13,147 nucleotides of DNA from Pezicula radicicola (Eukaryota; Ascomycota; Leotiomycetes; Helotiales; Dermateaceae). Under the pieces are notes generated by a model. That model was given only the letters and a program-made list of their open reading frames with translations, had not been told where the DNA came from and did no database searches. Positions 1 to 7,265 of this stretch are shown here, piece after piece (within the stretch, counting starts at the first letter, position 1; every line of letters starts with the position of its first letter). The stretch spans positions 79,936 to 93,082 of the forward strand of contig PDUO01000107.1 in NCBI GenBank assembly GCA_003008705.1, written 5' to 3'. Made by a program: the position numbers and the translations under genes.

Positions 1-478
1 CTAACTATTTCTTTAAATTTTCTATAGTAGTAAGGATTATAATTAGTTAATTACTTATTCTTATATAAATCTAAATTAAGACTATTTATATAGTCTATAG
101 TTTTATATAGATAATCCTTATTTAAGTACCCTAAGTATCTATATAATATATCTAGACTATTTTCTATTATAGTATTTTCTATACTAAATAAACTATTAAC
201 CCTATATATAATAGGTTCTAATTTAGTAAAATTAATTAGAATATTTAGATAGTAAGTATTATTTTACTATACTACTTCTATCTTAGTTCTAGACTTATAT
301 TTTAATATAGTATTATTTCCTTTAAATAAAATAGTCTAATTTTTATTAGTTAGCTCCCTAGGGCTTATTAAAGTATATTTTATATTAGGAATCTAATTTA
401 TATTAGTTATTACTAGTTCTTTATTATCTATTAAAATAGGTATTTTACTTATAACTTTAATAAGTATTCTAATACTTA
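1..478 (-). mobile_element. RIP-eroded Ty1/copia-like pol fragment (pre-integrase region)
   Basis: Minus-strand translation gives a protein-like reading broken only by TAA and TAG. From about 470 downward it runs through a hydrophobic beta-rich stretch, then a segment ending PNIKYTLISPREL (about 395-355), then the residues RYLGYLNKDYLYKT near 140-90. This order matches the end of the copia protease linker and the GAG-pre-integrase domain, whose hallmark is a His/Arg-Leu-Gly-His-Leu motif. The stops fall where Gln or Trp codons would be expected, which is the RIP pattern. The integrase would lie before position 1, outside the window. No functional product is possible. The family call rests on motif memory, so it is moderate only. 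Confidence 0.5.
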
Positions 479-1171
479 TCAAAGGATAGGCTATAATTAT
501 AGGTAGATTAGGTAAGGTAGATACGTATAGGTATAGCCTAAGGTATACTATAAATATAGGGTAGAAAAGCATCAAATAGAGTAATAGATAGATTAAAGAT
601 AATAGTATATTAGGAGCTTAAAGACTTAATTTAAAGATATCTATCTAATAGGAAGAAGGGCTACTCTATATATAAAATACTAGTTGTAAGGACTACTATA
701 TTTAGTATAGACTAAGTCGTAAAGACTACTAAGTTAGGAAAGCTTTACTTTACTTATAAAACACTAATAAAATAAAATAAAATAAAATAAAATACTATAT
801 AAAGTAAAATATATTTTATAAGTATATAGTTATATAGATTACCTTAATAGTAAATCTATATAAATTACCTTATTTAGTCTACTTAAATTAGACCTTACTA
901 TTCCTACTTAAACTAGTAATCTTTACTACCTAACTATAATTAGTAAAACTACTAATTTAGTTTCCTCCTTTCTTATCTATTAGATTTAGCTAATTTACTT
1001 ATATTATAAGCTATACCTAATAAGGTAATATATAGTATACTAACTAATATTATATAACTACTATAGCCAGAGTACTATATAAAAGTAGTACTAGTAGTTA
1101 TAGAGGACTTAGGACTACTAAGGGTCATTATAACTATAGGGTCTTATAGTATATAATTATAAAATACAATA
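479..1171 (+). repeat. LTR-like repeat, copy A
   Basis: This segment aligns by eye along its length with 2730-3425 in the same orientation. Shared blocks include the 'aaagatatctatctaata' stretch (about 632), the 'gtatagactaag' and 'gaaagctttactttactt' stretches (about 703-760), an AAAAT microsatellite (769-795), and the end 'aatacaata'. The 3' end looks like a mutated form of the 'aatacaaca' end of copy C. Length is about 690 bp. Divergence between copies is mostly C-to-T or G-to-A, as RIP predicts. The left boundary is uncertain by about 10 bp. It could be the LTR of a retrotransposon or a whole short non-autonomous element. Confidence 0.65.
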
Positions 1172-1172
1172 A

Positions 1173-1605
1173 GGAAGGAGAAAACTAAACTAGTAGTTTT
1201 CTAGTTATAAACTAGTTTCTAGTTTCGGGAAGATTAAGTAGGAATAGCAAGGTCTAATTAAGTAGACTAAATAAGGTAATTTATATAAACTACCTATTAG
1301 GGTAGTTTATACAACTATATACTTATAATACATATTTTGTTTTATTTTATATTGTTTTATTTTATTAGTGTTTTATAAGTAAAGTAAAGCCTTCCTAACT
1401 TAGTAGTTTATACAACTTAGTCTATACTAAATATAGTAGTCTTTACAACTAGCCTTTTGTATATAGATACGCCTCTCTCTTCTATTAGATCGAATCTTCG
1501 AATTTAAGTCTTTAGTTCTATATATATTATTGTCTCCTACTTGCCTATTGTTACTCTGTTCGACGCACCTCTTACCACCCTATACTTATAGCCTATAACC
1601 TAACA
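1173..1605 (-). repeat. LTR-like repeat, copy B (truncated, inverted)
   Basis: The reverse complement of this segment matches the first about 435 bp of copies A and C. It starts with TGTTAGGTTATAGGC at 1605 and runs to 'ctccttcc' at 1173, where it stops and abuts the 3' end of copy A. It is the least eroded copy and still has CpG and CpA sites (for example around 1555-1575), so it best shows the original sequence. The terminal TG fits an LTR start. About 260 bp of the 3' part is missing relative to copies A and C. Confidence 0.65.
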
Positions 1606-2729
1606 GTTTTAGTACTAAGTAAGGTATATAATTTTACTTAGTATATATAGACTATATATATAATATAGTATTATATATAGGCCTTATATTAAGCCTCTAA
1701 TAAAAATCAAGCTATATATATATTAAGCTTACTAAAATACAAACCCTCTACTAATTATATTAAGTAGAGGCGTAGACCCTATATATTAAGTCTAGCTAAA
1801 GGTTTATTTTTATATATATATTTATAAATAAAACTAGAACCTTAGCTCCTAAATTGTATTATACTATATAAATGTTCTTATTTCTCTATAATAGAAATAA
1901 CCTATATAATAGGGGTTTTTATTCTATAAGAATAACTTCTTATATATATATATATATATTTTAGAATAAGAGGATTTAAATACTAGTCTTATATAAGACT
2001 TAGTAATTCATGTTCCCTTTGTCTCTAATAAAATAGAGAACCTCTATAAGAGGATTTATATAACTATAGCCTAGTCTAAAACTAGTACCTATAGACTACT
2101 AAAGGTTTCCCTTAAATAACCTACTAGCTTAAAATATAGTTTCTTGTACTTCTTACTAATAAGCTAAATAAAGTACTAATTTAGCTTTTCTTATAGTAAA
2201 TATCTAATTAAGTATACTACTTATATATAGCTATATAGCTAATAAAATAGTATACAATAATATAAGTCTACCCTCTCTAAGGATAGCTTCTTATAGAACT
2301 TATATATTTAGAAATNACTATAATATAGACTAAATAGAGAGTTATAAAGTAGATATACCTCTTTATAATAGTATATTCCTTAGTTAAGAATAAGGCTATA
2401 CTTATATACTAAAGTTTAAGGATAGATACCTTTATATATAAATAAGGCTATACCTACTATAGGTGGTATAATTATATAGTTATAGCCGCTAAAGTCTATA
2501 TACTATATAAAAATAGTATACTAGTATATAGCTATATAAATAGATTAACTATTACTACCTTTATACTTAGTAGAGTCTAGTTATAGGGACTTAGGCTAAA
2601 GGGCTTTTATACTCTCTAAGTAGTAAGAATAAGGGATAGGGAACACTTACAGAGACTAATATAACCTCTATATAGATATATAGATATTGCCTCTAAAATA
2701 CCAATTAATAATACTCTAGGCTTATAACC
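1606..2729. other. TA-rich spacer between repeat copies, no gene seen
   Basis: This is 1.1 kb of TA-dominated sequence with stops in every frame. I found no readable protein remnant. It has an AT dinucleotide run at about 1940-1960 and one ambiguous base (n) at 2316. If copies A and C are the two LTRs of one element, this is its internal region after heavy RIP. Equally it could be unrelated repeat debris. Confidence 0.5.
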
Positions 2730-2743
2730 TATTAGGTTATAAG
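2721..2743. repeat. Perfect palindrome at repeat-copy boundary
   Basis: Nine-base arms CTTATAACC and GGTTATAAG flank a five-base centre TATTA. The right arm is the start of repeat copy C. The left arm equals the inverted start of the same repeat, so two repeat ends appear to meet head to head here. Confidence 0.6.
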
Positions 2744-3425
2744 CTATAAGTATAGGGTGGATTAGGGTAGGTAGGTAGGTAGAATAGGTATAGTATAAAG
2801 TATACTATAAATATAGAGTAATAGGAGGTACGTTAAACAGAGTTATAATAGATAAGTAAGAGATAATAATAATATATAGAACTAAAGACTTGAATTCAAA
2901 GATATCTATCTAATAGAAGAGAGAGGCTTATCTATATATAAAAGGCTAGTTGTAAAGATTACTATATTTAGTATAGACTAAGTTGTATAAACTACTAAGT
3001 TTGGAAAGCTTTACTTTACTTATAAAACACTAATAAAATAAAACAATATAAAATAAAACAAAATATATATTATAAGTATATAGTTGTATAAACTACCCTA
3101 ATAGGTAGTTCGTACGAATTGCCTTATTTAGTCTACTTAATTAGACCTCGCTAATCCTGCTTAATTTTCCCGAACTAGAAACTAGTTTATAACTAGAAAA
3201 ATACTAATTTAGTTTTCTCCTTCCCTATCCGTTTGATTCGGCTAGTTTAGCTTCCTATATATACTATTCCTAATAAGGGAATATATAATATAGAAACTAA
3301 GGTCACGTAACTAATATAGCCAGAGTTATAGATAAAAGTAGTAAATATTATTATAGGGCTTTAGCGACCACTAAAGGTTACTATAGCTACAGGGCATTTA
3401 TAGTGTGTAATTATATAATACAACA
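2730..3425 (+). repeat. LTR-like repeat, copy C
   Basis: A full-length copy of about 696 bp starts TATTAGG (a RIP form of the TGTTAGG seen in copy B) and ends TACAACA, so it fits a TG...CA repeat terminus. It is collinear with copy A at 479-1171 and inverted relative to copy B. It keeps more CpG than copy A, for example 'gttcgtacgaattg' near 3108. The five bases on either side do not match each other, so no target-site duplication is seen around this copy alone. Confidence 0.65.
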
Positions 3426-4200
3426 AGCCTTAGTTTCTAGATCTTTTATTACTTCTTTTATTATAGTTTTCTTTATTAGATCTAAATTAAAATTCCTAGT
3501 TTTAATTAAATATAAGTAATCTAAGTACTATATCTTCTTTCTATAGAGGTATATAAGAGATTATTATTTTAAATTAGAACTTTAAAATCTATTACCTTAA
3601 TTATTATACTCTTAAAGGGTTAAGAATACTATATAAAAATAGAAATATCTAGTTAATTACCTAGTAGCTTTTAAGGCTCTCTAGTAGTTTTAAAAATTAT
3701 TAACTAGTTTATAAAATAATTAGAGATTTTTATTAGTATTAATCTATTTTCTAATAGTTATATAGGTTATAATTAACTAATTAAAGTTAAAATAGTTTAT
3801 TACTAGTATAAAATTAATATAAAATTAATTTAAATTAATAATAGTTAATTAATATTTATAACTATTAGAATAAATATTCTCTTATTCCTAGAGTTATTTA
3901 TTAATATCTTAGTTTCTATTTATCTTTTTAAGGTCTTCTAAATATTTCTCTATATCTATAAGATTAACTATTAAAGAAGAAAACTATAAGATTCTAAATA
4001 CTAAAATTAACTCTCTATTTAATTCTAGTAATATTTACTTATAATCTAATAGAAATTATATATAATTATAGTAGTACTTATATTATAGTATATTAAATAT
4101 TATACTATCTATTAATTAATCTTCTAGTTATATATAAATAATAATATATTTAACTTAATACTAGATAAGATAAAAATAATAATAATACTTATTTATAACT
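3426..4200 (-). mobile_element. Probable gag remains of the copia-like element
   Basis: The minus strand keeps stretches that read as protein between TAA and TAG: a basic Asn/Lys/Arg/Ser-rich run next to the junction at about 3480-3426 and a helical Leu/Lys/Glu-rich run at about 3970-3905. A basic linker after a helical gag is what a copia polyprotein has upstream of protease. That would place this piece just 5' of the fragment at 1-478, with the repeat cluster 479-3425 inserted between them. The similarity is weak and I see no intact zinc knuckle. The right limit is arbitrary. Confidence 0.3.
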
Positions 4201-4915
4201 TAAAAAAAATATATATATATTACTTTTAACCTTCTCTCTTTTTATAAATACTCTAACTATAAAGTAGAGTAAAATAAAGAGATATAATTATTATACTATA
4301 GGTAATAGATTATTTCTCTACTTATAAATAGATAATTAGAAATAGTAGAATATAATCTATTAAAGACTTATATAGAACTATTAGTATAGTTAAGTACTAG
4401 TATAAATATAATCTCTAGGATTAATTCTTATAATAGAATATAAGTAACTATATAGTATAAATTAATAAATAATTAGTTAAGATCTAAAATAATAGAATAA
4501 ATATATTATTATAACTTAATAAGAAGAAACTTAATCTTCTCTTATATTAAAGTCTTAAATTCTTTTATATATACTATATAAAGCTATAGATTATAAATAG
4601 GCTTAGCTTATTACTTAGTAGCTAGCTTTATTTACTAAAGACGTAATAGCTATAATATAGTAGAATAGATTAAGTAAAACAATACCTAAGATATATCTAT
4701 CTATCTATAGAAAAGAAAGAGACTATTACCTATAATAGTATTATTTATAAAATATTACACTTTAGAATTATATACAAAAAACCCTATTTATTCTAAACAA
4801 CAACCTCCCTTAAATATATATTATATTACATTATATACAGTAACCGCCCTTCTATCTCCTTCTCCTTTGTTAAACAGTAACTCTATACTAAATACCTACT
4901 ATACATAGACGAAAC
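4201..4915. other. TA-rich repeat debris, no gene seen
   Basis: All frames are closed by dense TAA and TAG. There are short homopurine and A tracts and no recognisable protein remnant. From about 4840 the base composition becomes less extreme, with CCC and CC runs on the plus strand, which marks a younger or less RIP-damaged patch. Confidence 0.5.
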
Positions 4916-4939
4916 AAACCCAAACCTAAACCCAAACCC
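4916..4939 (+). repeat. Four C-rich hexamers, telomere-like but not canonical
   Basis: Four consecutive hexamers read AAACCC, AAACCT, AAACCC, AAACCC. The second contains the CCTAAA step of the usual CCCTAA fungal telomere strand, but the other three are CCCAAA. With only 24 bp, this is noted as a short microsatellite. Confidence 0.5.
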
Positions 4940-4941
4940 GC

Positions 4942-4993
4942 CTACAGGACATTACTATTTAATTAATCGTAATTAAGACAATGGTCCCTGTAG
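4942..4993. repeat. Long stem-loop
   Basis: The outer arms CTACAGGACATT (4942-4953) and AATGGTCCCTGTAG (4980-4993) are complementary apart from two single-base bulges. Inside, TTAATTA (4959-4965) pairs with TAATTAA (4970-4976) around a four-base ATCG loop. A second hairpin follows immediately at 5003-5053. Confidence 0.6.
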
Positions 4994-5002
4994 TACAATA
5001 AG

Positions 5003-5053
5003 TAAGTAAGTAGTAATTTAGAAGAAAGTTTCCTCTTCCTCCCTACTTACTTA
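5003..5053. repeat. Second stem-loop
   Basis: The arms TAAGTAAGTAG (5003-5013) and CTACTTACTTA (5043-5053) are perfect 11-base complements. The loop contains a further GAAGA/TCTTC pairing. The left arm belongs to a short AAGT repeat. Confidence 0.55.
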
Positions 5054-5078
5054 ATTCACGACCTATACATAGGGTTAG

Positions 5079-5256
5079 TAAACTCTATATATAACAATAA
5101 TAATAGCTTGTTATCTATAAAGATAGTTGGTTGTAGCAAGGTATATATATAAAGTAGAGGCTAGATTAATAAACTCTACTTATAATAATAATAATAACTT
5201 ACTATAACTAAAGGTAGTTATAATAAAGTATATATATAAAGTAAAAGTTAAATTAA
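5079..5256 (+). repeat. Tandem duplication, 91-bp period
   Basis: Both units begin TAAACTCTA, at 5079 and 5170, and carry an AAT-rich run followed by 'aaagtaga/aaagtaaa' and 'attaa'. The second unit has lost most of the C and G kept in the first, consistent with asymmetric RIP-like decay after duplication. Confidence 0.6.
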
Positions 5257-5564
5257 AAGAAAGTATTAGAGAAATAGTATAAGATAGTACTATAAAGTTT
5301 AAGATAGTATATCTATCTATAAGGTTTAATTAAAGAAAGAGTCTAGTAAATAAACTTAAATTAGTTATTAAGAATAAGACTCTCCTATAACTAGATACTT
5401 AGTTATTAAGCTATAACCCCGATTACAAGTAGAGTTAATAGAAAGCTACTAAATAATAGACGTAAAGAATTCTATTCCTTGAAACTAGTCATAGCCCTAC
5501 TCTGTAACTTTACTGTACAGTCTAATATTACAATACAAGATTGTAGCTTGGTATCTACTACGTC
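5257..5564. other. Transition zone from TA-rich block to gene island, no gene seen
   Basis: TA-rich up to about 5490, then composition rises to that of the neighbouring gene within 50-70 bp. The 3' untranslated region of the minus-strand gene must lie here, but I see no clear AATAAA signal on that strand. The switch is sharp and falls at or just past that gene's stop codon. Confidence 0.45.
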
Positions 5565-6810
5565 TTATAGCGAGGATTTGCTCGAGTCTGAATCATTGCT
5601 TAGTTGACCCTCACTGCCCGAAGAATTATCCATAACACCACTACCTATGTCCACCTCCAAATCCTCTGAGATGCCGGCCGACTCCCTAGAAACCTCTCTC
5701 TTCGCCAGAGATAGATGTCCTTCCAGAGCCACTCCCTTGGCCCGTCTGCGTATCTGCTTATCCTGTGGTATCCCATTATCTCCTTCAACCGCCGATGTCA
5801 GGGCTACAATGTGCGACCATTCCTGGTTGAACTGATGGTAGTTGGCCTTGCTCGGCGCAGGGAGCGTCGCCGTGTGTGCGAGATAGAAGTGGAGGTGCGG
5901 TTGATCATATGCGTCCAACGAGATATCTAAGATGCGGATCACCTGGCGCGTGATACTAATAATTTGGGCCTGGAGACATAGTACACCATCATCAGCTTGA
6001 TCACCCACCACTCCAAGTTCGGACAACAGACCTTGTATTCAAAACTCGCCACGCCTTGAGCCTTCGCCAGCCGGTTCCGCACCGCTACCTGACTGGTCAG
6101 GATGGAAAGGGCACAAACAACCTCGCCCGGGAGGAAGTGTCCATCTGCCGTATTATTCTGGTCCAGCGGAGCATCGGCCACTTCATCGTGGTACAGAATC
6201 GCACCATGCACCAGCTCTGTCCGGTTGACCTGCCCATGGCGCTGCGCATTATCACGATACGAGACATCGATATTTGTACAGAGAAGGGAGGAAATGCGCC
6301 AGAGGCGTCGGCGTCTACGTCGGCGTCCACTATCCGCGAGGCCACCCAGTGTAGATTCCCAGGCGGAGGCCGGATCGACTCTACAGATCAGCATCATCAG
6401 CTCCTCGCAAACACTGGATCAAGGGGCAAGGCAAGGATTAGGGACGATACATACTCGCGGCAGATCAACGTCTTAGACGACACCTGAACACAGGCATTGG
6501 CGAGTAGGTATGCCCATGAGACGGCGCGTGGTAGGCGCTGTTGGTGGGCTGAAATGTAGAGGGCAGCCGGAGTCACATCGACGGGTAACTTGATGGGCAA
6601 GAGAGAAGACGACAGCACCGACAACGAAGTATTCGTGATGGAAATACAGTCATTGTGATTGTTCTGGTACTCCTGGAGACAGGACCACGGCAGCCAATGC
6701 TGTTGTTGATTATTATCCAGCGAGGATGAGGATGATGATGATGATGATTGTCGGCCAACATACTGCACAATGTCAATCAGCGTGTCTTGATAGTCGTGAT
6801 TGTGATTCAT
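5565..6810 (-). CDS. Hypothetical protein, three exons, about 380 aa, Ser-rich acidic tail
   Basis: I do not recognise the family. Three minus-strand frames join with consistent phase: exon 1 6810-6455, exon 2 6413-6032, exon 3 5969-5565, giving 1143 nt with TAA. The N-terminus is His/Asn-rich with a nine-Ser run (residues 22-30, coded by a microsatellite). Then comes a helical-looking core (about 75-135), a run of seven Arg (about 149-155, possible nuclear or nucleic-acid-binding signal), a conserved-looking core with the segment LPGEVVCALSILTS (about 212-225), and exon 3 with helical and beta segments ending in an acidic Ser/Asp/Glu tail. No transmembrane segment or signal peptide is seen. 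The start is the first in-frame ATG after a TAA; an upstream exon is not excluded. It is divergent to the PD-(D/E)XK-like gene and shares its promoter region. I am confident that this is a coding region and less sure of exact exon ends. Confidence 0.6.
5970..6031 (-). other. Intron 2 of the minus-strand hypothetical gene (possible frameshift instead)
   Basis: A 62-nt intron has a less common donor, AAG|GTCTGT, a CTGAT branch about 21 nt before the end and acceptor CTCCAG. It is phase 0 and links the frame ending FEYK to the frame starting AQIISITRQ. The next frame is also open through the intron (LSELGVVGDQ...), so a one-base deletion in a longer exon is the alternative reading. Confidence 0.5.
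6414..6454 (-). other. Intron 1 of the minus-strand hypothetical gene
   Basis: A 41-nt intron has donor GTATGT, branch-like CTAAT and acceptor TCCAG. It interrupts a codon after two bases and joins the two frames exactly, so that residues ICR are followed by DVCEELMM. Without it the first frame stops at 6397. It is short but within the fungal range. Confidence 0.65.
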
Positions 6811-6881
6811 TCTCCAAGCATAGATAATTGAGCTGTCTTTGGAGGGTTCGCAGGTTTCGCAGGCGGCCACAATAGAAGCAT
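6807..6881 (-). promoter_or_regulatory. Upstream ORF overlapping the start codon
   Basis: An ATG at 6881 opens a 24-codon frame whose TGA shares bases with the main ATG (ATGA at 6810-6807). If transcribed, ribosomes would have to reinitiate or leak past it, which could lower translation. If the transcript starts downstream of 6881, it has no effect. Confidence 0.4.
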
Positions 6882-6939
6882 CGCGGCTTTGTTTTTGTTT
6901 TGATTACCACATCACGCGTGAGGTGCACAGAGAGGGGCA

Positions 6940-6981
6940 GTCACGGGATATGGTCACAGACACCAGGTCACGGGAATATGG
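6940..6981 (+). promoter_or_regulatory. Direct repeat, candidate protein-binding pair
   Basis: GTCACGGGATATGG (6940-6953) and GTCACGGGAATATGG (6967-6981) are nearly identical and start 27 bp apart. They lie between the two ACGCGT sites in the divergent promoter. Confidence 0.5.
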
Positions 6982-7026
6982 ACGCGTCCTCTTTCTTTGG
7001 TTGGAGGAAGAAGAAACACAAACTGC

Positions 7027-7065
7027 AGCAGAACAAACAGAGAACAAGCAGAGAACAAACAAAGA
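7027..7065 (+). repeat. Purine-rich short tandem repeat
   Basis: Three units of roughly CAGAGAACAAAC, period about 12 bp with small variation, in the divergent promoter. Confidence 0.5.
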
Positions 7066-7080
7066 GGTGATCAAGATGAG

Positions 7081-7232
7081 TTTCCAGATTGATTTCCAGA
7101 TGATTAAATTCCAAGATTATTAAATCCTCAGATCATTAATTATTCTCAGATCATCAATTCCTCAGATCATTAATTATTCTCAAATCATCAATTCCTCGGA
7201 TCAATAATTAATTCCCAGATCATTAATTCCTG
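7081..7232 (+). repeat. Degenerate 16-17-bp tandem repeat array
   Basis: About nine units resemble TCCAGATCATTAATT. The clearest part has a 34-bp higher-order period: 7126-7159 and 7160-7193 differ at one position, followed by a looser third unit to 7228. The array lies 30-180 bp before the start codon of the PD-(D/E)XK-like gene and must form most of its 5' untranslated region or proximal promoter. Confidence 0.7.
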
Positions 7233-7235
7233 GAT

Positions 7236-7265
7236 CCATACCCATATCCATATCCATATCCATGT
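7236..7265 (+). repeat. CCATAT hexamer run that contains the start codon
   Basis: Five hexamers read CCATAC, CCATAT, CCATAT, CCATAT, CCATGT. The ATG of the downstream gene lies within the last unit. The -3 position is T, so the start context is weak, but the next in-frame Met is about 125 codons later, beyond the structured-looking N-terminal region. Confidence 0.7.

Larger units (their letters stand above)
6811..7261. promoter_or_regulatory. Shared divergent promoter region
   Basis: 451 bp separate the two divergent start codons. The half near the minus-strand gene is GC-balanced and holds two ACGCGT palindromes (6914-6919 and 6982-6987), the core of the MCB site bound by fungal MBF (Mbp1/Swi6-type) factors, on either side of an imperfect direct repeat. 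The half near the plus-strand gene is made almost entirely of tandem repeats. No obvious TATA box is seen for either gene. Confidence 0.5.

Noticed and set aside
393..575. Short minus-strand open frame of 60 codons
   Set aside because: It spans the junction between the copia-like fossil and repeat copy A and is open only by chance in TA-rich DNA; no stand-alone gene is supported.
2316..2316. Ambiguous base n
   Set aside because: A single unresolved base in repeat DNA reflects assembly or sequencing limits, not biology.
4916..4939. Interstitial telomere or chromosome end
   Set aside because: Only one of four hexamers contains the CCTAAA step, and sequence continues on both sides; too short to claim.
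6056..6487. Plus-strand open frames of 124-143 codons
   Set aside because: They are antisense to the three-exon minus-strand gene, which has phase-consistent splice sites and a more protein-like composition.
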